From the NCBI GenBank assembly GCA_038503075.1, contig JBCAML010000001.1, positions 4,092,001 through 4,156,000 of the forward strand: a stretch of 64,000 nt of DNA, read 5' to 3'. Each line of letters opens with the position of its first letter. The first letter of the stretch is position 1. Of the stretch, positions 21,201 through 34,400 are shown one piece after another. A model generated the notes under the pieces. That model searched no databases. It was not told the origin of the DNA and worked only from the letters and a program-made list of their open reading frames with translations. A program made the translations under genes and the position numbers. Source of the stretch: Gyromitra esculenta (lineage: Eukaryota > Ascomycota > Pezizomycetes > Pezizales > Discinaceae).

Positions 21201-24200
21201 GATAGCTAAAGCAAGTTACGTGGGTTGCGATAGTTTCTAAGCTATTGACGCTGGGCTATTTTGAGGTGCTTGCAATTAGCTCTAGATCTTCTGGAAGAAG
21301 AAAAAACAAAAACCTCATTGCATGTTGCGATCCCCAAATCTAAACTACTCTTGCAACAACGAGCAGAGAGCTCTAAGTTTGCTTTCTTATTCTTGGGTAT
21401 GTGAGCAGTAATTAGAAGGGTTCGGAATCCTTGTGGGTGGTTTTCTTATGCAGAGTACTCACTCGGCTTGAAGTTAAAACCCGTAGTGCTTCATACCCTA
21501 GCTTTCTGTTTCATTTCCCAAGCGGCCGGAATATTAGTCCCACTCTACCTCTGTGCCCTCTAATTTCAGCCATTGTGCCCGAGTACATAATTATAATGTA
21601 GATAGTTAGGAATGATCGGATATGTACCCTGCAATTTTTCGGGTTCACTCTTTAAGCTCACCTCACCAGCTAACGGATTGCCTTAATCCTGTGATCACCC
21701 GTTTTTCGAAGCCAACGTTTGGATCACGGCTATCGATTTCGTGTTAGTTAATCACGCGCACGCGGCCTCTTAAGACGCCTTATATAAATATGAGTTACGC
21801 CAAAAAAAAAGTACTTATTTAGTTCCGAAAGACGTAACTACTCGCATGGACCTTGCTTATCGGCATCGTGCGCAGACATATGCATGTCCCCCCGAATTTT
21901 ACATTCAGAGTTACAGATGGTGGCCACCGGCGGCTACTGGCGGTTTTAAGGCTACCGTAACGCGATGATTTATGGGAAGTGCATAGTTTATTTGAAAGCC
22001 TTGTAGGTATATATATACGTATGTAGTCGTGGTTGTAGCCATATAGCTTTAAACTTTGAAGATTTGAGGGAATTAGAGCCTTTATGGGTTTCCGTATTTT
22101 CTTCTTCCATAGAGGATAGCTATATAGCTAGGATTAACTTTTACCTACCGCCGATGCCCTCCAACATGTGCCTTCGCGATCGTGGTCCTGGGCTCTCCAC
22201 GCTTCCTAAATTGCTCCACCGAGATAGTCACATCTCAGCATAATTGTAGTAGCACAAAGAACATACGCATACATGCTATCAATAGCCATATTTTAACCAT
22301 CGCCGTCCTAACCCAGGACTCTATATACTGGTAATGCGATGCTGTTTTCTTGAGGTTTGTTAAATCTATATTTTACGACAATAACGGATCCGGAAGAGTG
22401 AATTCCGTTCCCTGGGCCTGGATGATGAGCCGTTAGGTAGGTCTAGAATAAGATTTGTTTGTTCAAACGCCTCCTTCAACTTCCAGCCTCCACAAGGAGG
22501 CAACAAACCTTGTCACAGGAATACGGAACCAAGATATAATTCCATTGCAGAACAATACACTTCCACGGGAGGGATTTCAGGCACAGGGGCTCGGCAGGAT
22601 GAGGATTCTGGCAAGGCTCTCTCGGCGAAACGCGGTATTCTCACCCCTAAACGATTACGAACGTCGCATACCTATGTACATGAGTTGCTGCGGATTTTAT
22701 TGTTATTATTACGTAGTTCGCAACGACCATTCGATGCGAAAGAGTAAAATATGAATATGGTTCTACAAGCGCACGCGCGTGCGCAGGCATACGTATACGT
22801 AAGAGGCTCCTCTACCGGCGTCAGAGAGTCGCTTAGAAGTAGCAGATATTCGCAGACTGCTCAAACTCCTCACCCAGCGTTACACAAACTTCCCAGCTAA
22901 AGAAAAATTATATAGCTCGGTGTTACCTGCCTTTGGGCTGGATACAAGTACATGTACTATACCGTTGCCCAAGCTGCTGGGTCGTTTTGCCTTGTCAGCC
23001 TTGGACAGCATCAGCCAACGTTAACGTTCGTAACCTGGGAATACGTATACGTATATGCTACCCCAGCGGGTCTGAGTATTCCCTAAAAGCACAGTCCTAA
23101 AGCCCGGATATAGTCGAGCAAGGTTGCCGAGGGAAAGGTGAGTCAGACTGATCATCTGAGGGTTTGGAAGAAACCCATAGACCACAGCTAGCTAATTAGT
23201 TGGAAATTCTCAGCTCCTGACAAATTCTTATGAATATTTGTGGTGGTATGCGCACTGCTTTTTTTTTTTTTTTGTTTATTGCTTCGCTTTCGTTATCCAA
23301 CTTAAGCTCGCCTTTCCCCAATATATATATCGCTGGTGGAACCCCCGTTTCCCTATAGCTAACTTTGCCCGAAAGAAGGTGTTTTTTTTTTTCCATGGAA
23401 TAGCTACAGTGAGTCTTCAAATGAGCCAGTGACGTCAGACTATCCATATTCTTCGCACTTACTCTTGTATTCTCGGGCGCATCCTGATCCTTGCTCCCTT
23501 CGACAGAGCGGAGCAGAGGAAGTTTCAAACCAGTTAATTATTGCTACTCTAACCGGTGACTGTACATTAAAGCATATTGATGGCTTCGATAGCCCTCCCT
23601 CCAGTTCAGCTCTAGATACGGCCGTTACATTATGAGCCTTCACTAATTTGAAAGGGCGTAGTCTAGAGCAGCTCGTCTTCCTGATCTATAGCTAACCTTT
23701 AAGCCTCTTATCTTCATCCTTTAGAGCACTAGAACCATTACGTATCTGAAGCCGTACATGTACGTGTCCGAGCCCGTAAGGCCTAGGTTTATCGTGTAGT
23801 CACAGCTAGCGCATTATACTGCCCGCGTAAAATCATACCTCCTGGAATACATGTAACTATAGTATCGAACTGTGGACACACGATAGCTGAACATTGTTAC
23901 AAAAAAGCAAAGTGCTATTCCAACCTTTAACCAAGCCGGCCCCAACTACAGTACCCATCTAGCTTTCCAGCCGCAATATCGAGACAGGACCGGTAAAAAA
24001 AAACCCCCCTTCCCATCACATAGTGTCACTCGATGGCTTTTTTCCGCCAAGTCGGCTAAATACATATGTACTGTACATAGAATTCAGATTAGGGCTGGAG
24101 CTAAGCCCACCGCTCCTTTTTTTAGCCACTGTGAGACATCTAGGTGTGGTTTTCGGTACTGGGGCTCGAAATAAATCTATTAAAATTTTGGAATAGTCCA

Positions 24201-25610
24201 GTCGGCACCGGGGGGAGGGGGGGGTAAGACAGAGCTATCTACTCGAACTAACTAACTCGTCACCACAGGAAAGATCTTCCAGGTGATAGATATATTTTGC
24301 TTTGCTGACTCAGTCGTTCCTTCCTCAGCACTTGTGTGACGATCCAAGGATACGGGCCGAATGGCGAACAGGGACCAGGCTTGGCAAGGGCTATGGACAA
24401 AGTACTGGGTTTTTTTTTTGGTGGTAAAATAGTTTTGGATAGGATGACTATTGAGAGGGTACAGTACTGCCCAATCCGCGAACCCAAACCCTCGGGTTTG
24501 AGACACGGGGATCGAAGGATTTATGCATGAGTGCCTACAAAACGTTGGTCACAGCAATAACCGTTTAGACCCCCCCCGTTAGAGTTTAGGAGCACCTACA
24601 TGTGTCTACTTATCCTACAAAACCGTGGGCGCTAAGCGAGGCAAGACTCTATTTTGCAAGGGAAAAAAGTACCTAGAACTCTAAGGGATTAAGTTATTAG
24701 ACTATCTAAATATGCAGGACCCTAGGGTGCATGGAGCACGAGAAGCTTGAACTAGTGACCGAGTGCTAGAGCCTCGTGTACCTACCGGCTGCCGGTTCTA
24801 GAATTCTGAACTATAAGCCCCTGATTGCTTCTAACAACTATTATTTTCGTCAAAAATATTTTTGTCGCAGTGTTTGTAAATGGCCATATAGTCTTGTTTA
24901 TAGGTTAATCGCAGCTTATAGCTACATGTTATAAGTATTAGATAAGATGGAAGAACTATTGAGATCCTTCTAGAATAACATGGCAATAAGATCACTGTTC
25001 ATTCATATGAGAGGAGAGGAGCTACGATTTCTAGAAGGGAACGAAAAAACGAAAAAACCGGAAGTAAAATTAGAAAAGATGAACTAAAACAGAAGTAAAA
25101 CATGATACAAAAAGTAAAACAAAAAACAGATAGGAAGCAAAGACTTAAAGAAAAAAAATCAAATGATAGAAACACCGCTATTACAGAAACGCCTCTATTG
25201 TCCACCATTATAACAAGTTTCTCGAGAAAAAGGAAGAAAGATAATCATCAAAACTAAATAGCAAAATTTTACACCCGATAGACAAATAAACGACTAGAGG
25301 TAATAGAATTCTTCATTGTCTGGAACTAAATGGTTTTGTGTTGATTCGCGTAGGCTGTGCTGATGACTCATTTCGGATCTCATCCGATGGAGACATGCAT
25401 GCGAGTTTCTTTGCGGCCCTCGTTGATCGAGTATCGACATCGAAATAGATTTGATCTTATTTGGAGGGCCCTGGAGCTGGTGACTTTCTGATTCTATGTT
25501 GATTCCTCCAGGTCGGTTATCTTGGTGCGTATGACGTGATCCCCACAAACATTTACTAGTACCCTTATCCTCTGACCAATGCATCCACCACGTTACACTT
25601 GAAATCCATC
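18300..25610. other. Gene-poor, mostly AT-rich stretch
   Basis: About 7.3 kb without a supportable gene. It contains poly-T tracts (around 23260 and 24410), TACGTATACGTA palindromes near 22790 and 23045, a perfect 16-bp GC palindrome at 22769-22784, a copy of the AGACCTAACTTGTTAG motif at 20963, and scattered short frames without domain signal. Broken transposon remnants are likely but I could not identify a reverse transcriptase or transposase. Confidence 0.45.
20963..20978 (+). repeat. Copy 2 of dispersed AGACCTAACTTGTTAG motif
   Basis: Preceded by CC, so it shares 18 bp (CCAGACCTAACTTGTTAG) with the inverted copy at 54 kb. Upstream TACAGTCTTCTCG also resembles CCCAGTCTCGTCA of that copy. 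Confidence 0.5.
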
Positions 25611-26381
25611 TTACAACCCAGAGTCAATCCATCGAACTCGTCCAGCTATCCGACGGCTGACGGGCTCCGGGCTATGCCGGCACTCCCTTGACCGGTGACC
25701 AGTATGTCCGCAGCTGGAGCATCTGTGGGCCCTAGAGTCGGAGTGGCTGCGGTGATGGCTACTGTGATGATGACTATCCATAATGGTCAATCGGCCTACA
25801 TGCGATGATGAAGCTCTTGGAGATGTCGACCATAGGTCTTCATCACTGGTCCTGGGGCTATTACCGAGGGACCTTGAGTGAAACCTGTACTCCTCTGCTA
25901 TTCTTCGGCGCGCATCGTCTTCCCTAAGGGAGAGCTCTCGGGACCGAAGATCTGCCTCGATTTCTTGCGTTATACGCCGTGCTTCTTCTCTGCCCCGTTC
26001 GTGTTCTGCATGTATACGGAGAGCCTGCTCCTCCTCGAGACGGGTTTGCAGAGCCGTGACCTCATTTCGGGCAGCGTTTTCGGCAATGATTCGAGTTGCG
26101 ATCTTCTCGGCGGAAACCTGGATAAAGGCCGCCTCGTCGAAAGGATCCGGGGCGGTCACGACCGGAACATATCTGGGTATATAGCAGATTTCTTGGACTT
26201 GAGGTTCTGGTTCGGGAGTGGGAGGAAGAACGATATGGACCTTGGTAGTGGTAGTGGTAGTGGAATTAGGGATAGAGTAGCGACGGCGACGATCTGAAAC
26301 AGAATGGCGACTCTCACGAGTAGGCATCGGGTTACCCTCGTCGTCGGTCCACGACTCGTAGAGATTGAAGCACATAGGCAT
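25611..26381 (-). CDS. Hypothetical protein with coiled coil and C-terminal CCHC zinc knuckle
   Basis: A single-exon frame of 256 aa from the ATG at 26381 (MPMCFNLYESWTDDEGN). The frame stays open upstream through a hexanucleotide repeat that would encode Leu-Pro repeats, but only with a TTG, so I exclude that part. Residues about 80-170 are a charged, Glu/Arg-rich heptad-like segment, probably a coiled coil. The C-terminus has a Ser/His/Arg-rich linker and CSSCGHTGHRSREC, a C-x2-C-x4-H-x4-C knuckle of the kind found in nucleic-acid-binding proteins, then a basic tail. A Pro-rich segment with PPTPEPEP lies near 50-60, just after a Thr run encoded by a second GGTAGT tract. I do not recognise a named family; an RNA-binding role is only suggested by the knuckle. 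Confidence 0.7.
   Translation of the reverse strand: MPMCFNLYESWTDDEGNPMPTRESRHSVSDRRRRYSIPNSTTTTTTKVHIVLPPTPEPEPQVQEICYIPRYVPVVTAPDPFDEAAFIQVSAEKIATRIIAENAARNEVTALQTRLEEEQALRIHAEHERGREEARRITQEIEADLRSRELSLREDDARRRIAEEYRFHSRSLGNSPRTSDEDLWSTSPRASSSHVGRLTIMDSHHHSSHHRSHSDSRAHRCSSCGHTGHRSRECRHSPEPVSRRIAGRVRWIDSGL
26243..26263. repeat. GGTAGT microsatellite inside a coding region
   Basis: About 3.5 copies of GGTAGT. On the minus strand they read as a poly-Thr run in the knuckle protein. A longer tract of the same unit lies 130 bp upstream of it in the gene's leader. Confidence 0.7.
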
Positions 26382-29095
26382 TGCGAAGGAGAGTGGTAGT
26401 GGTAGTGGTAGTGGTAGTGGTAGTAGTTTGGATTCCGAGGAATGAAGAGACGGCAAGCTTAAGGAGAACCGGGAAAGGATGAAGAGGGATTGAATAAGAA
26501 GAGGATGATTGAAAGAGTTTATATGCTATCCCTGATGCCTCGGGTGGGGTCTTGTGACGACTTATAAACGGTGCGAGTGATGATCTTGTGATGCTGGTGT
26601 TGGTAGGGTTGGGACGGAGTCAGAACAGACGGACGTGGGGCTGTGAACAATATAGAGCAGAGTGTATCGGAAGTCTTTCAGCTGGCTGTGAGTGGCGAGA
26701 GTAATAAAAAAAAGACCGATTGCTTGCTGCGAAGCTCTAGGTTTATAGGAGGGAGATCTTGGGCGGAAATACCAGTAACTGGTCTGTGCGTCTAGCTACA
26801 TGTGTTGACGCGCCACATGCAAACCCGCCGGCTCGAAAACGAACCCTGTAGGAGGCGCGGTGCGATTGTAGGATGCCTGTGCCACAATCCTGGATTGTCG
26901 GAAACAAGCACTGCTGCACATAATGCGGTTCTGCGGCAACACATGGCGGCATTCATGTAGCTAGCCGCTGTTGGATCTCCCCAGCCTATCAGCAGCAGCA
27001 GCACAGAGATAGAACGAACCCCTACGAGAGAGAATTTTCGGATTTTTGGCTTCCCATTGAAAAGGTATTTTTGACTTTTTTTCGTTTTTTGTTCCGCGAC
27101 TGAAACAGAGAGTGATAAAAACTGTAAGACGCGTGGAATAGCAGGTCGCGTGAATTAGGAAATACTGAGTCATTCTCTGTCACTGATTCGTGTCCATCTC
27201 GGCCTGAATCCCCGACGGGGAAAATGGCGGAACACCTGTCTGTGTGATATGTTCGTCTTGAATTCCTGTGCTTTACCTTGCTTGGCCCAGCCATCGAGAA
27301 AGTAAAGTAAATACTCATACACAACGTAAAACAATGACTTTCGGCTCGGTATCATCTGAGCAAGGACCAGATCCTTCAGTCGAACATACATGTAGTCAGC
27401 AGCCCGTGCCGCCTCTGCTCCGACTGGGGGCTGCTGGGCGATACCGAGTGTTTGGCATCCCAGTTAACTGCCAAAAACTACACAAACAGCAAGGGCCAGA
27501 GACGCACATGGAAGGAGCAGTCAAGCGAGCGCACCCCTAACCAACCGTCTGGGTTTCTCCAGATCATGGAGATGTCATGCAGGTCCGCCGCAGGAGCTGG
27601 GCGGGATGGGGGATGAGACACCAGGGCGAGAAATGGGCAGGAGCGACTCCGAGCGAGTGAGTGCCTCGTGGCCGAGGCAGAGGCTCAGCCGGACGACGTG
27701 ACCCTCAAAGCTTAGTGCAGAGCCAGGGGACGATTCGCCCACAGCCCCGTACCTGCGGCGGCATATGCACGACGATAGCAGCCCTAACCTCGCACCTGCT
27801 CTACCATCCTTTCTTCTCTCCAGGTTCCAGGGGCTGTGTTCGTCCAGGGAAAAGTTTATTTAGACGTGTGACGTCGCTGCGTGGTGTTGAGACGCAACTC
27901 GTGACACGGGCAAGTCCAAACCGTCTTTCCCTGCTGCCCTCCAAGTTACCGAGCAGACGGTACTGTGCTGGGAAGACCTCTGTGAGCACTTTTACTCGCT
28001 GCGCCTGCTGTCCACTGGCGGGTTTTCAGCTCGGGTTGTTTCATCATAAAATTGCGATAAAACATGGAAGTTTGTTGGAGGCAAAACTCACCGATATCTA
28101 GAAGCACAAAGCTCGTAAATAGCCCTGCGCCACGAGCTGGCTGCCCCACACTTTCGGATGACCACGAATCCTCCAAACATAGTTTCAACTTCTGGCTCAG
28201 CGATGACCCAAGTGGTAAATCAATAACAAACGCACAACTATTGAACCTGACAGGTCGGAAATAGGCCGAGAGATCGAAATATACGCTGTGTGCGCGCGCT
28301 TGCTGAAATGCGTGAGTGAATAATACATTCACTGCTGCTTGCGCGCTAAGGAGTTTGGAAACACTTTACTGCCCCTTATAAAGTATGTCCGTGAAATCAC
28401 GCGTCGCTTATTTTACTATAGATAGTCGCTTGCTGTGAGAGAATAGGCGATGATCACTCCATGTACGCGCGCTTGCCGTAACGCTGGCTGCCGCTACTTA
28501 CGCTAGAAACATTCAGAAACACTTGAACCAACTGTGGTCGCTTATTTGGCCGAAATCACTCGGGAGTTTGGGACGATATCATTTCCTCGGCTTTCTTTGA
28601 CCTTTGGCCCTCGGCTGCTATCAAATCGTATTTTGCATTAACTTTCAAAACTGGCGTGACATATATACAGCGAGCAATCAGACCATAAATAACTACATCA
28701 ACGCACCTTTCTCCAAACTGTCTCACCTAAATGTACATGAAGCAAGGTGTCCGGCGCATCCACCTCCAATAACTCCCACAAAAATTACCAAAACCACGAT
28801 TGCAACCATTACACCATCCAACCGTTAAACAAAAACACAACAAAAAAAGGGAAAATAACGCCTCCATCCTCCACCCTCCACCCTCCAGTTTTCATAGAAA
28901 TTCAATCCACTCGAGAAACCGATGGGGATAACCATCATTCTGGGGAATTGCTATCGCGTTGGCGCCTCGGGTTTTAACCCTAGGCTCAGAGGTGTCTAAA
29001 GTAGCCACTCATTTTCTTTTGGCCAAAGGATGACAGCCCCACGAAACGGTGATCCCCCCAATCGGTTTTTATATGCCTCATGCTAATGTTATCCA
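26382..29095. other. Intergenic, no gene supported
   Basis: The left part should hold the promoter of the knuckle protein. The 27.5-28.1 kb part is GC-richer and has a 146-codon Arg-rich plus-strand frame without domain features, which I do not accept as a gene. Between 28290 and 28560 there are loose, degenerate direct repeats around the words CGCGCTTGC, GAAACACTT and GAAATCAC, suggesting an old duplicated element. The right end is the 3' flank of the Zn2Cys6 factor. Confidence 0.4.
26394..26424. repeat. GGTAGT microsatellite just upstream of the knuckle-protein start
   Basis: About five copies of GGTAGT immediately 5' of the chosen ATG. It would encode Leu-Pro repeats if translation began further upstream; more likely it lies in the 5' leader. 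Confidence 0.7.
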
Positions 29096-31487
29096 TCAAA
29101 CTGGGGCACCGATGCAAGCCCAATCATCAATAACACCTGGAAAGGCAATCATCGAGTTAACAAACTGAAAATCCTCGTCATTCAACATCCCCCATCCGGA
29201 ATTCCCCGATTGGTTCGCCACAACCCCCGAAGGACTCTCTGATCTCCGTCCCCCAAAATGGTAATGGTGGTTCGAATACTCGTGGCCGACATGCGTGGAG
29301 CTGACGACGTTATGATTACTTGGCGGCCTAGGGTTGATGGGAGCTGAAGCAATCAAGTTCCATATCTCTTTCGGGAGGTCGATATTCCATTTTTCGGCCA
29401 ATTCACCGATATGCCGCAAGGTAAGATTGCACCATTGCCATGTCTCAGAAAGCTCCTTCAGATCCTTAATGCAGCGTATCAGACTCGATGAGACAGCTTG
29501 AGGTGGTGTGGGTGATGGTAGATCCATTAAGAGGATGATAGATGCTCCCAAAAGGACCTGTGGAACTTGGATAACTGTGTGACGTAGGGTGTAAGCCTTC
29601 CGGTATTGTGTTGTTAGGGAAATTATGTCGTTGGCAGCCCTACGACAAATCTCACGAGGGGTCTCCCCAAGGACCGAAATTTCTTTCCTAAAAAAGGGGC
29701 GCAAAAGCAAGAGGAGCGTGGCGTGGTAATAAATGCTTCGGAGAGGTTAGCCAACTGACTCGCTTTTTCGAACAGTTCCGGTGCTGAAAACTCCAACTGG
29801 ATTGACTTACTGAAGGCCCAGAATGGATGGTAATGCTTTGCTCTTAGCCTCCATTTCGGTTGGAAGCTGGCCACGCCATTTCTTTAGTCGAGAGTACAGA
29901 TCGCCTAGTTTAATTAAGGTCACGCGCTCTTTCGGTGCAAAGAACATCGATAGAACATCTCCAAGGATCTCAGAAACTTCGCAGAAACGACTGGCTGTTT
30001 CCTGCACACGACATGGTTGTGGGGGTTCATCGGAGACTGAGCGGTTGCTGTAGGGCTGCCATGGCTCGGACTCGATAGTCGGGAAAACATTCGGTTTACT
30101 GATGCCTACGATTGCTGATGGGAGCTGGGGAATTCTTCCCAAGAATGATGACCACATCCTATGGAGGCTGTTAGACTGGGCTCTCGTAGAACTGGGGCTG
30201 GGATATCTTATTACTTGTCAATCGTGAAACAACCCCAGAATGTGATCTTGCGAACTTCTATCTCTGTTAAGGACAAGCCTAGCCCGTCAAGCGAAAGACC
30301 AAACTCCATATCTAGACCCATCCGAAATGCTCGCCCTGAATACATCCATCCACTAGAATCACGACCGCATCCCGCTTCATGCAGTGACATAAGGGCCAAT
30401 GCTTGAACAGATGTTAGGGAAGGCGTGTCTCCCTCAACAGCCAAAATCTGCTTCGCTTCTCTAAAAAAATGATCCCCCGTAGTTGCTGGGTTATTGGGGT
30501 CTGCTCTAGCCTCCGGCCTATTTGAGAAGTGACATGCCAACGCGAGAATCGCGTTTACCAAGAGAGAACTGCAATATTTCGTCCGTCCTCTGCTCATATC
30601 GGCCAAAAAGCATGATTTCGAGAAGAGAACATAACAGGGATGATTCCACGTGAAATACAAAGACTTTTTATGGTTAGTCGTGTCGTCAGTATTTTCTCTG
30701 CGGGAGGACATTGTTGGGGACTTACAAGAAGATCTGAGATGAAACCAATATCTGACGTCACCTTGGTCCAGGAACCCGAACTGCTTCGACTTTCCCTAGG
30801 GCTGGAACTTTCATCACTCCAACTCGGTCCATATCCCAAGCACTTCAATTCCCCCCCTCCGTTGACACGAAACTTCTCCACCATTTCTGATAAATCAGCC
30901 TCCAGCGACGGTGTCAAAGAGCCATCTGATAGAGGCTTATTTCCTTTGATGCTAGTCGCAATATCTGCTAAGCTACCATGCTCACGGATGTAATTGACGA
31001 TCTCACCAACTTCTGAATCGGAGGCAGAGCGAATAGTAGCGACGATGACATCCAAAGAATCATTCTTTTCCTTTAGCTGCTCGATATCCCGTTTCAACGC
31101 CCCCTTGCGTCGGTGATCCCCATCGAAATCGTATGCACACTCAGTGAAGTAGACGGGACACGTAGAACAAGTTGGAGAGGCGCCGTTACACTACCAGATA
31201 CCATAAAGGTTATAAAGATTTCTTTACGGCTGCTAGAGTGGAGTGATAGACATTTGCCAATCTGGTTTGAAGTCACCACTTACCTTGGATTTCCGCTTTC
31301 GACAGGGAATGCAGGCGCTGGAGACGCAGCGACGCTTATTAGAGCGTACAGGGAGAACAGAGAGAAGCGGGGGTGAGTTTCCATCCTCTTCTTCTTTAGG
31401 GAGGACGCGGCGAACCATGGTCGATCGATGTTCCTCGTCTAGGTTGGTTGAGCTACTGGTGTTATCTCCACAGGAACTGGGTTCCAT
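29096..31487 (-). CDS. Zn(II)2Cys6 fungal-specific transcription factor
   Basis: A nuclear regulator with a Gal4-type DNA-binding domain and a fungal_trans middle domain. Five exons (31487..31284, 31190..30726, 30663..30215, 30158..29811, 29735..29096) join in frame to 701 aa; all introns are GT-AG, and the one inside the zinc cluster is 93 bp. The binuclear cluster is complete: C59-x2-C62-x6-C69-x6-C76-x2-C79-x6-C86, followed by DHRRKGALKRDIEQLKEKN, a linker and dimerisation helix. Downstream blocks LYFTWNHPCYVLFSK, RGRTKYCSSLLVNAILAL, CFTIDKMWSSFLGRIPQ and YYHATLLLLLRPFF are typical of the fungal_trans domain. The cluster and linker resemble the NirA/NIT4-like group of nitrogen regulators, but many paralogues share this look and target genes cannot be inferred. 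No metabolic cluster lies beside it. I start at ATG 31487, since the longer frame begins with TTG. Confidence 0.88.
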
Positions 31488-34400
31488 CGCCTCTTCTTTT
31501 AAAGCCAGAAAGGCCCGAAGACTTAAGCTTATATGTGGGAAGAAGATCTGGAGTACTGCCGCCTTGATTGATACCGAAGGGCGATTATGACTCCTTTCTT
31601 TCTTTGGGGGCAAGAATTGTGTAGTCCTTGCTCCTCTTTGGCCGGTGCCGCGCTGCCACCTTAGATAAACGTCATGCTCTGTGAACGCGCTTTGGTCTAT
31701 ATAATTTATCAGACGCCACCCGAGTGTGCGACGTTTGCTGGGCAGGCTCGCTAAATCTGTCCAAGGACTCCACAGGTATAATTGTACGGGGTTGGCAGCC
31801 CAGCCCCTCTTCCCCTGAATACACCACTAAATGCCCACGGTGGTACACATCTCATTGAATTCCCATCCAATATCCCTATGGTATTTTTGTCAATTTTACC
31901 TTCCTCAGCCGGCACTGTAGGGCTCTGGCCTGGCTTTCCTTATCATCTCCCATCCGGTTAACCAGCAGGTTAACCAAAAGTAATTCTGTAGGGCTAGAAC
32001 GCTAGCAGCTATCCCACTTACTTTTTCTGGCTATGGCTCAACGGATGATAATACCGGTCTCCGCTGAGAGGATGGTATCGAATTTCAAACCTTACCCCGT
32101 ATCCTAAGGTCTCACTCTACATTTAAACACCGTAGGTTACCCCGTAAGTGGATCAACTAATTAAATGTCCCAAAATCCTGTCTCACGGGACTGTTAAGTG
32201 GAGATCAACTTCACTGTTAATTTATCGATTCACTACCTTCCGCCCGATCATTCCTTGTGGGTAACAAATGTTGGCAAGATTCAGATGACATGGATGTGAA
32301 TTCTGGTTCCCCCCAATATGAGGACTATGGTTGATTCGACTAGATAGATTCCGCATGCTCTTCGGGATTTGATATTTCGGGTTACATGCATGCGCTTTAA
32401 CAAAGCAGAGAGCAGAGACTTGTCAAATCCGAGCTGTTGAGATTTCGAAAAATGAATGACGTACAAACACCTTGAGCATAGATAATTCCAATCAGGCTGT
32501 GTATGCAATAACGACTGTCAGGAATACTCACTGGGGCACCTGCAGTTTGATCACTCAGACGGGTTACTGCAAAAAGTAGCGGAATATTTTCCTGAATGAG
32601 GATCACGTCCCTAAAGGAGCAGCAGGAGACTATAATTTTTTTTTTTAACAACCTACAAAGGCCCCGCATGTAATATCAAATGTGGGCTTGCTTGCGAGCT
32701 TCAAAGTTTAAAAAAAAAGGCTGAACAAATCGGCGGTCTGAGCGCTTCCAAAAATCCAGGGTTAATACTCCATCTCGAAGGCAACCTATTGAAACACACT
32801 GATAAACTGGATATGACAATATACGTATCAACTTCGAGAAATCATCAGGTGCGAATGCCATCCTTTTTTTTCGGAACACCCCCATCTGGACGAAGACCTA
32901 GAGGAGAGAGAGAGAAAAACACCTCCCCAATAAGCACGTTATAGTCAAGCTCGAGAAGCATTTTTGATTTCTCAGAAGCCCTTCTGACACATCGAATCAC
33001 AATTCCTCCTGCCACAAATGCACCTATTCGGCTCGAGATAGGCGTGACACACGCCATAATTCTCCTCACGAGATTGCTACCCTAAAGACTAGAAATAAAA
33101 TCCTGGGCGTATCTTAAATTTTGGTCCACTTTCGGTGTTGCGCAACGATATTATTGGCTTAAGCTACCCGGGCTATTAGTTCCAATCTTTACAGTACGGG
33201 AATGGCTCCCTTATTTCGATAGGCCGAGTCGTATATGATCGCTGCTCCCGCAGACGGATGCAAGCCAAAGGGACCACTCCACAGCAGCTGCCTACCCGTA
33301 AGATAAATTACGATTTATATCGCCCCCCTAAGGCCTTGATGTGGAACCAGGGTTTTTATGTTCGTGCCAATGACAGGGTGTGGTGCTGATTAACGACTCT
33401 CAGGGACGTAATTGGCTGAAACTTTTCCCAACCAACCTGGCATTTAACGGTTTCCGTCCGTGCGTTTACGGACTCCCTTGTGCACGGTGTCCATACTTCC
33501 CCGCCTATGCCAGCCCTTCTGTGACCGTTCGATTGTATACCCAGGACGCTACCGCGAGAACGAGCCTGTCGATAGATGTATACGTACTTATCGCCGCCAT
33601 CTCCGATCTAGAATGAGAAATTCATTCCAGCAGAGGGAGGGCCAAGCATTCTAGCTTACCACATAACTAGCTTTTTTTTTTCCAAAGCGGACGATCCTAT
33701 ACCAATTCAATCGATCCGATCCCCAGATTTTCGGCCTAAAATGTCTTCTTATCGAACACCAAAGGAGTCTTTGAATTCGCTCAGAGGTCTGGTTCGCTCA
33801 GAGGTCTGGTTGGCGTTTGCTGGCCGGTGTTGGTCAACTAACTCGGTGCCTGACGGCTCAAAAACACCCCTCAGGATACCTAGGCCAGTTCGGAATGGAA
33901 CTTAAAACCCAATTCCGAATGCGAAACATGCTGCTGGAGACGGTTCGCCTAAATCTTAGAGGAGGCTTGCCTCCCCATTCCCGAGAAAAAACCAATGCAC
34001 GGTTGAAGAGCTCGAGCTGGCCACAGCTTTGCCCGTGTCCTCCCGATTTGCCAAGTTCCCCCCTGCCACCTGAATCCGATTACATACAATCGGGGAGACC
34101 ATACTTGGAGAGGCGAAAAACCCTGAAAACAAGGATAATCCTGAAGTAGCCGAGCAAGTAAGTCAATGTGGTCAGCCAAACTAGTTGACCAGATGTTCTT
34201 TCTCAAAAACTGATGTTCCTATGGTTCTTTTGCCTACCACGGGCAGATGTATGTTTTCAACGTTCACGCTAGAGGTTCAGAGGTACTTGGCGCACGAGTG
34301 ATGAATCGTGAATCTGACCTTATAATAGTAGATCGTAGCCAGGAGTTCAGTTAATATCCTATATTGACAACGTGAATCAGAATGTCTTTCTGGTAATTTT

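Noticed and set aside
27661..28101. 146-codon plus-strand ORF in GC-richer sequence
   Set aside because: Arg/Ser/Pro-rich, overlaps other long frames on the opposite strand, and shows no motif, typical of GC-driven chance frames.
28285..28560. Possible duplicated LTR-like segment
   Set aside because: Only short words (CGCGCTTGC, GAAACACTT) repeat; no boundary or target duplication could be found.
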